From Tubiluchus corallicola (Eukaryota; Priapulida; Priapulimorpha; Priapulimorphida; Tubiluchidae): a stretch of DNA of 64,000 bases. Under the pieces are notes generated by a model. The model saw only the letters and a list, made by a program, of their open reading frames with translations. It was not told where the DNA came from and made no database searches. Shown one piece after another: positions 1 through 12,987 of this stretch; positions within the stretch are counted from its first letter, which is position 1; each line of letters starts with the position of its first letter. The stretch covers positions 250,001-314,000 of the forward strand of contig JAQGDQ010000021.1 of the NCBI GenBank assembly GCA_030141605.1. Reading direction: 5' to 3'. A program made the position numbers and the translations under genes.

Positions 1-314
1 AGAATACTTTTTGATATCTAACTTTAGTTAGTAGTGGCACGTATTTATTTTTAGATTGATGTAATTTCCCAATTGCAAGTCTCTCCCTGTTTTGCAAAAT
101 TAGTGAAGGAAAAGTCGGGTACAAGCTTAAAGTAACCAACATGAAATTATTATAAGTAAATATTTTCTTATAAAAGTGACAGTGAAAGTTCTGGGTATGA
201 AGCATTTTCATAGTGTTCTTATTAGTGGGTGATTTTTGATTTAACAAAGTCTAAAGTTAATTTAGTTAGTGATGTTAGTGTTTTTATTATTTACTAGGCT
301 GCTTATCTTTTCAG

Positions 315-1030
315 ATGGTTACACCATTCCAGCCGGCTCTTCTGCTCTTGTCGTCACGTACATGTTACATCGGGACGAAAAGTATTTTCCTGATCCAGAA
401 AAATTTGATCCAGATCGTTTCCTGCCAGAAAACACCGCAAATCGACATGCATATGCCTATGTGCCATTCTCTGCTGGACTGAGAAACTGCATTGGTATGG
501 CAAAATAATCTTATGTGTTTTTGTATGTTTTTCACTGACTGAATAGCTGCAATTATTAACTAAATTTGTGAAAAGTGATTGCACTGTGAAATAGCTGTGC
601 TGATGACAAAAACAAGCTTCTAGATTTTGCTAGAACTGTTGACCTGCATAACATTGCGTAGAAGCACCGGCTTGGCTTTTAATAGAAAACATTAAATATC
701 TGTGTAAGTGCAGGATGAAGTTGAAATCTAATTTGCCTTGTAACTAGCATTGATTTTGATTGTTAAGTCCTTTGCTGAATTCACGGTTTTTACAGGAACT
801 ACAGAAATCTGCAAAATTTTTGCAATTAAATAATTGAAAGAAATTTTTTTTAACTAAGCTTTTTAACAGGTCAGAAGTTTGCCATTCTTGAAGAAAAAAC
901 CATCATCTCTGGTTTAGTCCGTAATTTCACTCTGACAACTCGTCAGAGCAGGGAGGAGCTGTATCCTCATGGAGAGCTGATACTCCGTCCGGAGAGTGGG
1001 ATATTTGTTGAACTTCAACCCAGAGAGTAG
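315..1030 (+). CDS. Cytochrome P450, CYP4 family, C-terminal two exons (5' part outside window)
   Basis: Two coding exons, 315-494 and 870-1030, join in phase 1 through a GT-AG intron and end at TAG 1028-1030. The first carries the stretch [10 protein letters not shown] and the PERF-like region ([10 protein letters not shown]), then the haem-binding loop [10 protein letters not shown], whose cysteine is the axial iron ligand. The intron splits that loop right after Cys-Ile, and the next exon continues [10 protein letters not shown], the L-helix. The tail (REEL, then GELILRP) closely resembles the CYP4V2/CYP4C group. CYP4 enzymes are microsomal monooxygenases acting mostly on fatty acids, and in arthropods on hormones or xenobiotics; the substrate cannot be read here. 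The acceptor at 311-314 shows that upstream exons exist before position 1. AATAAA at 1417-1422 is a candidate poly(A) signal. The family is certain; the subfamily is inferred. Confidence 0.93.
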
Positions 1031-3130
1031 TGGGATTCAAATCGCTAGCTGTTAGGCAAAACAGGTGAATTACTCTTTTGGACCAAAACATGATTACAAT
1101 CATACTGCCTTACTCCAATTTTTTTACCAAAATTTTTATTTAGTTTGCATCCCAAATTCTTCTAAATTTGGCCATAAAATGTAAAATTAGTGATGTTTTT
1201 GCTGGTGAAATCATGTGAGCTGCAAAAGGTCAAATTGATGGCTAGTTAATCATTCTGAGGTAAAATGTAGATTTTGTTAAATTTAATGATAACTATGGCA
1301 GTACAAGCCGACAGAGTGTGAGATATTTTGAGCCAAAATTCTGCTAAATGCAGAATAGCTTTAAACTTACTTACACTGCCCTTATTTTCGATTTCCATGT
1401 TACTTTAGAATTAAAAATAAAATGTATAAAAAATGTGTAATTTTATTATAAGTCGTTGCAAATAACAGGTGCTATGCCATACTGAACAATGCAAAGTTTA
1501 AATCTGTATTATTTATATTATAATAGAAGACACTAATATAATATCCATTTTGTAGTATCAAATCTGTTACAGTATAAAGTTCTCCTGTGCTACAAGAAAA
1601 TGGATTGTAGTGCCCAAATTCCGATTAAACTGATTACATACAGATTAGTCAGTAGTTTATTTTTTTAATTTTTTGTTAAGTTAATTATTGTGTGTACTAT
1701 ATACAATTTGGTAAGGCAGATATATTACAAATGTTTAATTATATTGGATTAGCAAATTGTTGTTTGTGTTATACACGGAACAAAAATGTATTTTAGGAAA
1801 ATGATGTTTAACTATTACATTTATGATAACTTTTACGTCACTAGATAGTTAAATATTCAGTCAAATGTAGAACAATGTGATTATTATTTATGTAAACTCA
1901 TTAATTGGAAGATTCTGAGTTTTATCATACTTAAATGTTGGTGTACACAAAATTATGCTATTGTCAATCATTAGTCATCTATAATCTTAATATAATCTTG
2001 AGATTATTAATAATTGGGTCCGTGGCTCAAATCCATTTTAAAATCTGATTTTCACACTTTCTGTTATGTGTTAGGTTTGGCTTATTAACCTGCAAATGTT
2101 TTTAATAGAAAAATGCTGTTTTTGAAACGCTGGGGCTTTTTTGTCAGATAACACTTGCGAGTTTGATGTTTGGTAATTGCTGGTTGATTCTATTTTATTA
2201 AACAAATATGCTTGTTTTTTTTGCTTTTTTATTAGCACATATGCTTAATGCCATCGAGTATTATTCTTCTACATTTATATGTAGTTTGTAATAAATGTGA
2301 AGTATTAAGTGAAGTATTAAATATTACATAAGTGATACGAAGTTAAGGATGGACAAAATTTTTATTTTGGTCTGCAACTATTAAGCTTCCGTTTGAGACT
2401 ACAACTACAATCCCAGTTGATATTATTGTTCATGATATTGCAATTGAAGCCAGTGACGAACAAATAATTTCTAGTATAATTTTAGAGTATTATTATTTTT
2501 ATTTAACGAATGTACTGTTGTTGTTGCTTATGGTGAATGCTTTTAGCAGTTTTACACCATAGAATGTTTTAATTTTTATGAAAATAAAACTTAGAATATA
2601 AATAATAAGCTGTGCAGATGTTGTTTAGCTGTTTCATTGGTGTAGCTTGCCAATCTGAAATGTTAAATCTTGGCACTATAGCCTTTATTAATTAACTGTA
2701 GCAAATAACAGCAAAAGATCTGAGTAAAATTTGTAGAAATCGTACCTGAGATTTTATAAGTATTAAGAAATACAAGAAATCTTTTACCAGAGCATTATCT
2801 TTACAACAATATCAAAAATGCCATTTTTATAGATGTACTTTCAATAGGTGAAATGAAAATAATCCATAAAATGGAATTTTTTAATACTGATATGAACATC
2901 CATAAAATAACATTTTTTAATTTTGGCCACAAATACATGTAATTGCAATATTTTTACATAGTGAAGTATCAATTTCACGAAGGTTGTCTGAAGATCACAA
3001 AGTTGCACTTTTACAAGAAAAATCATAATTACAGCCTATACAGTTGAAAATATTCCAATTTTTTTACAGTTTGGCACTTGCTAGCATGGAATGATTGTGG
3101 TGGGATTGGAAACTAGCTTAATATCAAGAG
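1031..3130. other. P450 3' UTR and AT-rich spacer, no gene seen
   Basis: After the P450 stop the sequence is AT-rich and full of stops in all frames. AATAAA at 1417-1422, and further AATAAA-like strings near 2580, could end the P450 transcript. I recognise no exon or RNA gene here. Confidence 0.6.
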
Positions 3131-3136
3131 CAGTGT

Positions 3137-3238
3137 CCAGTTTCACGAAGCCGGCTCTAACTTACAGACGTCGTTATTAATAGTTAAGCAAATGTAATAA
3201 TGACGTCATTAACTAACGCCTTTGTGAAATTGGCCCAA
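3137..3238. mobile_element. Short palindromic MITE-like element, copy 1
   Basis: About 100 bp with inverted ends: TTTCACGAAG on the left and CTTTGTGAAA on the right. The core contains ATAATGACGTCATTA. Its reverse complement matches 55250-55345, including the shared core ACGTCATTATTAC followed by TTTG and TTAA. Two copies with symmetric ends make a dispersed non-autonomous element likely. Confidence 0.6.
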
Positions 3239-3289
3239 AATCTAGAATAAAATAGATCTCTAGGGTCATGTACGCCCCAATCAGCACAG

Positions 3290-3372
3290 ATGTTTTAGCG
3301 AGATTCGAACCAGAATTGGTATAGTTAATGAAGCTGCCAAAATGAGTATTAAACCCTCGGTGGTTACACATT
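3290..3372 (-). repeat. tRNA-derived SINE-like fragment
   Basis: On the minus strand there is an A-box-like string (ACCGAGGGTTTAA, around 3350-3366) followed about 45 nt later by a perfect B-box core GGTTCGAATCT (3301-3311). The spacing and order are those of a tRNA-Ser-like pol III promoter. The acceptor and anticodon stems do not pair well, so it is a SINE or pseudogene relic rather than a working tRNA. Confidence 0.4.
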
Positions 3373-3375
3373 CAT

Positions 3376-6300
3376 TCGTTATCAGCTTCCGCATTACTTA
3401 ACTTTAGATTGTTAAGCCCACAGCGTGTGACCATCAGTTGTTAACATCGCTTCCACGTCAACCAAAAACACTTTATGAGCACGCAAGTGGAATAAAAGTA
3501 GCCAAGAAAGCTTTCTATCAACTAGAAGTATTTTTAAAAACCAGAGTTAACAAGTAGACCAATTAATCTAACTATACAACGTTATGATTAAAGGGTGATG
3601 TGAACTTGTGTTAACTGATTGTAGCATCTAATATCTATATTCCACTTTTGGAATGCTCTATGTAAGAAAACATTACACATGAAACGCTACGAGTGAGCAT
3701 TCCAAGTTTCCAACGTTCTCACAGCATAAATAAACAAGCCATAGCAAGAAGGCACTGTAAGCTTTACTTAAGCTTTTTGCTGGCAAGTGTACAATAATCC
3801 TTCTGCCGAGTTTAAGATAGTGACCTTACCATGTTTTTATTCGAAACACCAGGGTATTACATAAGGAGCGAAGTTTTCATTTTATTTATTCGACAAACAA
3901 AAAAGGAGCTAAACGTTTGCTTCCGTCCTCTCTTTTGCAGTAATTCTTAATAAGTTGCATTATAATTTTCAGAATGTAATATGATTTAATTTAAAAACCG
4001 AAAGGTTTGTATGGCGTTTCAGGCGTTTCTCTTTCATTAATGCAGGGTGGATTTTGTGTAGGCCTTACTTTGTTTGAAGTCTGCTAACCTAACAGCTGAG
4101 CGTTTCACAACACGACAGTTTGTAGTGTCTTAGTAGCTTAACAACAAAATTGCAATTACCGTTCAGTAAGTCTCTTGGTACATTACATATCAGTTTGGTG
4201 AAGTCCTGTGTGCACAAGATATACCTTGTACATTTACCTGCCGATCGTCTCTCGTTGAAAGAGACCTTTAAAAAAATGTTAAGTGAGCGTTTGGTAGATG
4301 CACATTTGCATGCTAATTACAAGTCAATCTAGTTAAATCAGATGCTTATGAAATAGACTTTCCGCTAATGCATCTCGCGAAATTTTCTTATAATTGTGTG
4401 TAGATTACAGTAAGTTGAACGGCCTACAACAGCGTTTACATTCACTCAAGTTAGCCAACATTTGTGACCCATCTGTTATCGCCTTGTCTCTCGCTTCTGT
4501 CACACTCGGCTAAAGTTCCTTCTACAAATATAAACTTCCTCTATAATTTTCGTTTGTTCCCATGAGGTTCAGGTGAAGGATATGCGACATGACGCGAACT
4601 CGCGCGCTTTATTTGAACATTAGACCGTCGCGCAACTGTTTGTGGTGGCATTACCTGACTAGACCAACTACTTACTATAACCGTGCAATGATTCCCCGAA
4701 CCACTGAGCCCTGTGAAGAATACGTAATAGCTAATACATTGAATGTATTCCTTCTATATAGAGAATACGTGTATTTTGCTTTTATGGTGCAGAGTTATAT
4801 TGCAGTTGATGGTGCCATCTGTTGCCAAATTCCCAAATTAATTGTCAAGAATCAAGTTTTAATTTCTGCGCAGGGTTTACATGCTCAGTAGTTTTACTCA
4901 GTGTGTTATCATATAGTGCATATTTTTAGGCATAAGCCTTGGGTGTTAGCACCGAGCTTTTCACCACGTAGCTACGAGTCACACATGTGCGGCTCATGCT
5001 GCGTTAGCTGTCCCGCTGTTTCGCTTACTACTGCTGCACTTGGGTTTTTGGTTTCACCTCAAAGCCAACTAAAGTGAACAGGGCTGCCTCCTCTTATCGG
5101 TTCAGGCTTGGTCAGTTTGTTTCCTAAATTTGTGCATTGTGTTTAGATTCCTCAACGTCCGGGTAGTGATTTCCAAATGAGCTGAAATTTCCAGCCGAAG
5201 TTTAATGCTTGATACGCAGACAGGATATCCGGAATACTCGATTACTAATGACCAACTTTTCATAGAAGGTGAGTTGTTCTGTGAGTGAACCAGTGCGCTT
5301 TGAAGTGCTAATTAAATATACAGACAAACTATAATTATGAGGGTTATTAAACTGAATGTGTCTCAGATGAAACTGGATGGCATTGGCATTAATTAAGCGC
5401 ATGCAAGCTCTTTTGACACTGCTATCTGCATACTAGGTCTATACATAGATTATACAGGTCTAACTAGGTTTTTAACGAATTGCAAATCATGTTTGCAATC
5501 AGTAATTTATTTCCCGTTTTTTGAGTTCCTTGAATTTAAGTTTTTTGAATGTCGAGTCAAATTTTTGAAATTGCGCTTTATTTGTGCACTGAATTTAATT
5601 TGTAGGTTTAATTGGTTTTCAACTCCATGCACTTTGCGGCGGTCGATGATCAAGCGCTTAGTATATAATACGAGATATTTATCGTACAGATAATGCTTAA
5701 TCAATAATTGCATTAAATTAAATTTAAATTCATGTGTGACGTTTGCTTAGTTCGACTAGGAATTCAGAGCATCATCTGAAGAACGAATTGACTTCACAGC
5801 AATAAAATTTTTCTGTATTTTGAGATTTAGGTATGGAGCATAGTTTTTGTTCTGTATCGCATATCCAACTCGATCCGTCGAAATTTTGAAGAAATAAGGG
5901 TCCATGGTTTAACATATAACATGCCCGGCGAACATTTGCACATCTTTTACCTTTCAGTCACACTTGGGTTCATATACTTAATAAGTGTGCATGAGCAGAT
6001 TCCATCAGGTTAGGAAGTTAACCTAAGGAAGGTTAGCAAATGGACGAATGCTGCTTCTAAACAGTTTCTTCTGCAGTACTATCACAGGTGTTCACCTCAT
6101 TGATTGAAGATGCGTGTATTCACCATACATGGTTAACGTACCTCCGCCGGTTCCAGTGTCTTACATCAGACAATTGCTCTTTAATAATTAGGCAAATTCG
6201 GGCCCCGCTATAACCCTGCTACATTAAATTGGGAGCTGCAATGTGCGAACTGTGCAAAAAAGCCTTGGAAAAGTTTTGCTATTTATGAATGATAGTTGGT

Positions 6301-8227
6301 ATGCCTTGAAGGCACGAGCGCGCAGCTCTGACATGTCTCTCAACAGATTTCTGGGCGCGGGGTTTTGGTGTTTAATAATATTTTGATGTATCGCGCATTT
6401 CATTATGGGCGTGCTCGAGAAGCACATCACGTTAAATACATTTTTATTCTAAACTGATGACAACGCGGCTTTTCAAGGGTATTGGCACAAGCACAATTAG
6501 CCTAATTATTGTGATTATGACAGGAAATTGTTAAAATTGTCCAGCAAACAAATCAGTTTTGTCGGCCTGTAACAGACTTAAAAGTGGTAGGTCCGGATTT
6601 TGGATCCATGCTGTATTAAATCTCCTCTTGAATGGGATTATAAATGTGTATTTAGGGAGGTGTTTTCGAGGTTAATAGCAACTTTTTTGTTGTCAGTAAC
6701 TTTGATCTTTTTTAAAAGTTTGTGCCGTTTCGGGGTTGAGTTCAGGTTCCCGCGATAGGTGCCATCTTCGTTACATAAAGGAAGACAGTATAATACCTCA
6801 TTTTCAAGTCCGATAAAAAGTATACATTTTAACACAATTAATACTGGACAATTGTTTTTTATAATTAAATAATGTAGATTAAAAACTTAACTGACGGCGG
6901 GGCGAGGCCACCTGACATCACGAACTAGAATAATTTTCAAGAGCAAAATTATTTCACGAGCGTGTTACACGTGTTTGCGAAAGCGAAAATTGAAGTACAG
7001 TGCTACTGTAAGATATTTAGTGTATTGTGCTAAAACTAGGCAAGTTCTAAAATAAAAATTCAAATTTCAAATTTACCGCTGTGCTCACGCATGAGCTGTC
7101 GAACGTGTGTACTTCGTCACAAACTAACATATCTGAACTGAGAGGTACTGCGCCTATTTCTTGTGCAATGCGTTTCCGAAATGCAGGCGCTAGTGCCCGT
7201 CTAACTAGCAAATGGCGCAATGCATGCAACAGCGAAGAACTAGTGGCGCGAAGGTGAAATTACGTTTGTTTGGTAATAATTCTTTCGCGTAAGTCATTTT
7301 TGAAAAAAATAATATGTTTCCTTTCAATATTTTAAACAGTAGATTTTGTTTTAACCTGCAGTTTAAGATTAGGTCGGGGTTTGTTTTAAGTTCAAGTCGT
7401 GTTTGTGCCGTAGTCCCGCAAGTATAAGTGCCATACTTAGACAAAAACTACTACACTCACTAATTCGAAATTTTCCGTTAATTACGTTGGTACAGCTCCG
7501 CGCCCGGCGATAAATAATATTGAACTGTAATTCCAACGCTTTCGGGCATTCTAAATATTTTATACGGGCTGCAACTTGTGTTAAGAGGTTTGGAACGGTG
7601 GCAATTTGTTAGTCTAAGTGTAGTTCTTAATCAGTGCAAAACTAATTGGGCAAGAAATAAGTCAGCCTGCAGTTAAATTTACTGCCTACATTTAGGGTTA
7701 TTCATAAAAAGGCATTTTGTCACGGTGATATAATATTACCTTGCTCAATACACGTCGAGCACAAGCAGCAAGTGTGACACAGTTGCAGTTTTCAAGGAGT
7801 TTCACTCCAAGTGGCGTCTTTAACACAAATGACTAAAGACACTCACTCAGGCAAGTTGTGAAGTCCAATGATGTATAAAGAGATCACGTGTCGAAGAAAT
7901 ATAGGCGGCGAAATGTTTTTTCTTTTTAAGAAGCTGAAATGGTTGGTTTTGTATTGTAATTGCAGTGTTCAGTGAATCTGTCAGTTTTTCGTAAGGAAAA
8001 TTCCGATTTCTTTTTTAATTTGCGTCTAACATAGGGCAGGATATATATGCCACAACTAAGCCTAATTGTGTTAGGAGTAGAATCCAATAAACTCACGTAA
8101 GCAATTCTAAATTTGGATGTCTAAACATTAGAATTTAAATCCAAGACTTTCTGCTATCTGGGTAGTTATGCTAGAGAAGTTTGAATAACAAATCGTAAGA
8201 CCTAGCCAACCACAGGAACACTTCGCT
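3376..8227. other. Intergenic, no supported gene
   Basis: Open frames here are all under about 100 codons, lack recognisable motifs, and lack paired splice signals. No RNA gene or clear mobile element was recognised by eye. Confidence 0.5.
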
Positions 8228-8589
8228 ATGTTCAAATTTGTAAAGAAAGAAAACAGTCGAGTATCCCGCCGAGTTTGGGAAGCTGTTGATGAAGTGGTAC
8301 TGATGGAACAGATGCAGTGGGAAGCTGCTAACTAGCAACAAGCAAACACGGTTTTGTACAGCAAAGTACCGCGGGAGGTCGTTACCGTATACTGCATGTC
8401 ACAGTTCATGCGATTCCAACATAAACACAATTTCTCAAACTGCTTTGATGGCAAAGCTTCTGAAATGCTCAGCCAAGCTGCCTCACTACCCTTACACAAA
8501 CACTGTTCCTCTAGGGCACACCTTTTATGTTTGCGCGCGAAACGAATCAATGTATAAATAAAAATAACGAAAAGTAGTAAAGATAACGG

Positions 8590-8722
8590 TAACTTTTATG
8601 AGCAGCGGCGACGATCATAGCAGCAAATGCCAGCAACAAGAATCACAAAACAAAAACGACGATTACAACAAGGGCAATACCATAAGCAGCTACGTCACTG
8701 TCGGCGACGATGACCAACCAAG
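8590..8722. repeat. Cryptic trinucleotide-rich tract (CAG/CAA/CGA)
   Basis: The tract is enriched in imperfect CAG, CAA, ACA and CGA triplets over about 130 bp, with no long uninterrupted repeat. It is a low-complexity region, not coding in any extended frame. Confidence 0.5.
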
Positions 8723-10712
8723 TTGAACGAACTAACCAACAGAATAACTGCATGGCTAATAAAACATCTTCAAATAATTTAATTAATTTTTTAATATAGT
8801 AGTTGTTTTTTGCTAGTTATTTGGTTGGTTGGTCGGTCAAGTGTAAATTGACTATAATTGTTGCATTCAGCTAAAATCTGCTGAGGTAAACTGTCATCGC
8901 TGCGTCATCGAAATGCATTAGCCGGACGGTCTGCTTTAGTTTTCAGTTTTAACTGTCAGTTCAAACAAATTTAATTGTAAACTGGAGCAGTTTGGCTCTT
9001 ATTCAGTTATTTTTAAGTGTTTCGTCGTGAAGCCACATTTCATTTTATATACCTGTTAAAAATTGTTCGTAGTAAATTACCAGTATCGTTAACGCAATAT
9101 CTACACATTAGGACAGGTGAGGATGTCCTAATTATGCATAGCTGGAAAACTTTGGACTGGGGTACACAAAAAGGGCTCACAAAGAACACCTGATTTGTCT
9201 TCAAATTCAAATTCACATTCAACTTTTGGCCCAAGGTCACGTTCAAAATTAACAATGAAACCATTTGCTTACCTTCTTGACAAAAATCTAAAGCGAAGGA
9301 TTCCACGCCACAAGTGTTTATTTTAGTTTATGTGAGCACCGATTACTGTACACTGCGTGTCCTGATTTACCGTGTTGTTCTTCCCTATTAAGAAGGCTAA
9401 GCAATAAGATGGTACCGTTAAGCTTGGAACTTGGCAGGAGTTGTGTGTTAGTGCTCGCTCGTCTGGTTTCAATTTCGTACACATCTCCTCGGGCAGAAGC
9501 CAAGTTTAGAAAGAAACAACCCAGATGTGGGCCAGTCCTGCCACGCAATAGCGTAAAAATTCGTCATACGCGGTAATGAGACTACGATATGTTTGATGGC
9601 TTTCCGCAGTTTTACACTTTCTTTTTCTTTCGTATTGCTGACGTTTTGGTATTGAAGGCCACATAGGTGACGAAAACTGGAAACCATAATGCTAAAGACT
9701 GAAACATGGTGAAGAAATGCAAAGATAGCATGAAGTAACTCTGTTGTGTTCTACTGTGGCTTTATCACCCATACCAGTGTTGTAAGTCCATGAAAAATGG
9801 ATTAATAGGTTTTCTGAGCATATTTTCTGACTGGAAGTCTCCTTGGCATCATACAGCTTGTGAAGAGATGTATATAAGAAGTGTACCACTATTGTCGAAC
9901 ACTCTTCGCTCGAAAAAACCGTCATATCTTTGGCCATATTATGCTTAGACCATATTATCGGCCGTTTGCTTGAAGTGTTGTTAAAAAATTACAGAATACG
10001 TGATGTTATACTGTAAAACATGCTGTAAAACTATATTGCATGTTCGCATGATTCTGTTGAATTTGTTAATGGATGCTGAAAGTTGTAATGATACAGAACT
10101 AATGACAACTAGTGACACATTCTTGCGTGTTTCGCAAAAACTACAGCAGGCGCAGATATTGTAATTCTTCAAATACACGTAAAATAGATTTAATTAGTCA
10201 GGATTTCTCATAAAAGATTATGTAATGCACTATACTGCTTTTTGGCTTACGTAGTGCGTGGTGTCTGGCTACATGTCGTTTGTTCATTTAGGAGACATGT
10301 ATTCGTCCATGCTCACCTTAAATATGTCTATTCGTGGTCCGTGGCCCTCTTGAACAGGTATATTCGTCTATGTTCTCTTTAAACAGACTTCGTATCAGTA
10401 CGGTAAGTTTGTGATATGCTCAGATGCTAAATTTACACTAGAGGTTGGTGTAATTTTATAATAATTAGGACAGACAGCAGATGCTGTCTGGCATGTTTTA
10501 TTGCTTTAAAAACAAGGATCATAAAGATTTTAACCCTGTTCACATGTTTTTATCGTTTTGTCAAGTGGTGTGAAAGTGTATAGCTGCATTTTGATCCAAG
10601 TATGGTGCTCATCGCGCCTTTGCCTTCGAGAAAAGTTGTTTTTCCAACAATCGCGTGCAATAGCTGTGTTATTGCCAAGAGAAGCGTTCCATTATTTGTG
10701 CGAACACACCTT
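8723..10712. other. Intergenic, no supported gene
   Basis: Short ORFs only. A small imperfect duplication around 10300-10390 repeats a motif like TATTCGTCTATG with C/T-rich spacers. Nothing else was recognised. Confidence 0.45.
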
Positions 10713-10908
10713 TAAGCGGCGTTCACCAGACATCCGGAACGCGGTATTTCGTGTCCAGCTGCGTATAAAAAATCAATAGGAAAAATAGGGGCAGAAAAAA
10801 TAACGTAATAACGCAGTTCTTATGATAACCGGTTTATTGAAAACAACATAAAGTGAGTTTTACGCAATAACACATAACGCATTCCGGATGTCTGGTAAAC
10901 GCCGCTTT
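10713..10908. mobile_element. MITE-like element with about 32-bp inverted ends
   Basis: The left end TTAAGCGGCGTTCACCAGAC runs on as ATCCGGAACGC. The right end, 10872-10908, is its near-perfect inverse (GCATTCCGGATGTCTGGTAA, then ACGCCGCTTTAG). About 130 bp of non-coding sequence lies between them. Terminal inverted repeats around a short non-coding centre are typical of a non-autonomous DNA transposon. Confidence 0.6.
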
Positions 10909-11441
10909 AGAATTCCTTCTTTCGTTGGCGATATCTGTATGAGCTTGTTGCGCTCGGACACTTAATTTTTTCATCCAAAAGGAACAAGTATTTTAATGAG
11001 AAAAATATCAACTATACTAAACGTAGACTAGAGCTTAAGGCGTGAGTCACGTGAATCATTGATTTTTTTAACTTGAGTATTTTTGCTCATTTTATTAGCT
11101 TATAGTTTCATAATTGATACAGGTATCCACCCCTACTCGTTGTCCTTCTAATATGGAAACGTATTACTAACGTATTTTTAGAATTTACTCCGTGTTTTTT
11201 CTTACCATCTACCATGGTGTAAATCATTTTACATGTATTTTGCACTTTGTTCTTTTCATGTAATACTTCTTGCACTAAAATAAAATGAAAAGAAAAGAAA
11301 AGTAAATAAATATACGAACTTTTAATTACGAAGTGAGAGAGTTTTATCGTTTTCCAAACTCCTTCATGTGAAGCGGCGACTATCTCGCCCGTACGTCCGT
11401 TTAGTGACATCTTAGTCACAATCTGCTTACAAACAACTGTG

Positions 11442-11695
11442 TAGAATTTCGGTCCAATCGGGTGGTGATGAAGGGATCACGCCGCTGGATCCTGGTGCAT
11501 AATTGCGAAGAAATTTCTGTGCTTTAAAGAATGCAGCTGTGCAGCTGTCTTGTTCACAATTTGCTAACAAAACTAGAATTTCGGTCCGATTGGGTGGGGG
11601 TCAAAGGGCTCAAGCCGCTGGATCCTGGTGCATAATTGTAAAGAAATTTTTGTGCTTTAAAGAACACAGCTGTGCTTGAATGTAACAAAAGTTGT
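11442..11695. repeat. Tandem duplication, unit about 132 bp
   Basis: TAGAATTTCGGTCC occurs at 11442 and again at 11574. Both copies continue with a G-rich stretch, then CCGCTGGATCCTGGTGCATA, then GAAATTT and GTGCTTTAAAGAA. The copies differ by scattered substitutions and small indels, so the duplication is not recent. Confidence 0.75.
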
Positions 11696-12442
11696 TTCAA
11701 AGCTATAAGGTTAGTGGTACGGAAGCCACACAACATGTGGACCAAGATTTAAAAACACATAGGCGAGGTCATGTTTGAGATAGTTGTACAAATTTAGCAG
11801 GGGTGCGACGGTTCTTTTTTATATTAATTTTGCTAATCTTCGTTCTATGAACATGTTCTAGTCAAAGAAGTTACCAGTAGATAAACGTACGCTTACGTAG
11901 TTGAGATAATGAAGAACGACTTTAATAAAGTCTGCACCAAAAGGAAGAGGAGAGGCTCAGAGAACGGGGTAGAAGAGTTCGGACGCTTTAAACGTCACAT
12001 TTCATAGTCTGCATAAGTTTTTTCTTGTAAAGATAATCTCCGTGTCTTCCAAAGTCGTTTTACAATATTAAACTTTTGCTTTATTCATGCTAAAATCTGT
12101 TTCTTCTTCATTACACATAATGCAGAACGATCGGAATGGGCAGTGGGCAGATTTCGGAAACGTTCTAGAAGCAATGTCAACAAAGAAGCAGGGCGTGTCT
12201 CTTGCAACGAAGCCAACCCTATTAGTCTAGTAATTCGCCAACAAGAATTCAGCGGTATAGCTAAATCAGTTCCAATAGAACTGGCTTTTGTGAATGACCT
12301 TAGTGGTCCATTTGTCTTTCCAGATGTGTCTGTTCAGATTTGTCTTTCCACTAGTTTTGGAAAGTGCTGTTGCATAAAAAATATTGCCTGTACTGTACTC
12401 AACTGGAAGTTAAAGTAAAGATCGAAAATGCAGTTGAGAAAA

Positions 12443-12987
12443 AGATCAGCTTCAGTTTGTTGCGTCTGCAAGCAAAATTGCTTATAGTGGCAACGACAGA
12501 AAAAAGAGCCAGTAATTTTTCTCCAACTTGCTCTTGGGACCTAGACGTTGTGATAAAAATAGTTCCCTGTGATTCATGTACACTCTCAAATTATTGTTGA
12601 CATAAACTTGAGAAGTGGAAGCCGTCTGCCTACCACCCGGCGCTCATTTTCCACTCCAATTGAAATCATTATCACATGTGATTCATCTCACAAAAAACCT
12701 CGTTATCCGGTACCACCTCTGCAGAAAATGCCGGTCAGCGGCAAATTTACTAGCGTAAATAGCAGTCTCAGTAAATTATAAATTTAGAAATTAGTTGTTA
12801 GCCAGAATTGGGTGTAGATATTCTAATTTAACATCTCTAATCAACAGGGAATACTCAAATTGTCCGAGTAAAAAAAGAGTTGAATGCTATTGGAATCCTT
12901 CTTTTATTGGACATTTTATGTGATTCATGGTTTTTTCTGACGTTGCCACTATAAGCAGTTTTGCTTGCAACAAACTGAAGCTGATCT
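12443..12987. repeat. Inverted repeat, arms about 60 bp
   Basis: The left arm 12443-12506 contains GATCAGCTTCAGTTTGTTGC and CTTATAGTGGCAACG. The right arm 12931-12987 is the inverse (GTTGCCACTATAAGC then CAACAAACTGAAGCTGATC). The interior is about 420 bp and includes three copies of TGTGATTCAT nearby. The short open frames across it share no family I recognise. It is probably a decayed mobile element. Confidence 0.55.

Noticed and set aside
4589-4891. 100-codon open frame
   Set aside because: No recognisable domain, no transcript signals, and composition like the surrounding non-coding DNA.
12143-12781. Chain of three overlapping plus-strand frames of 70-91 codons
   Set aside because: No family motifs, no splice pattern, and part of the region is an inverted repeat copied at 12931-12987.
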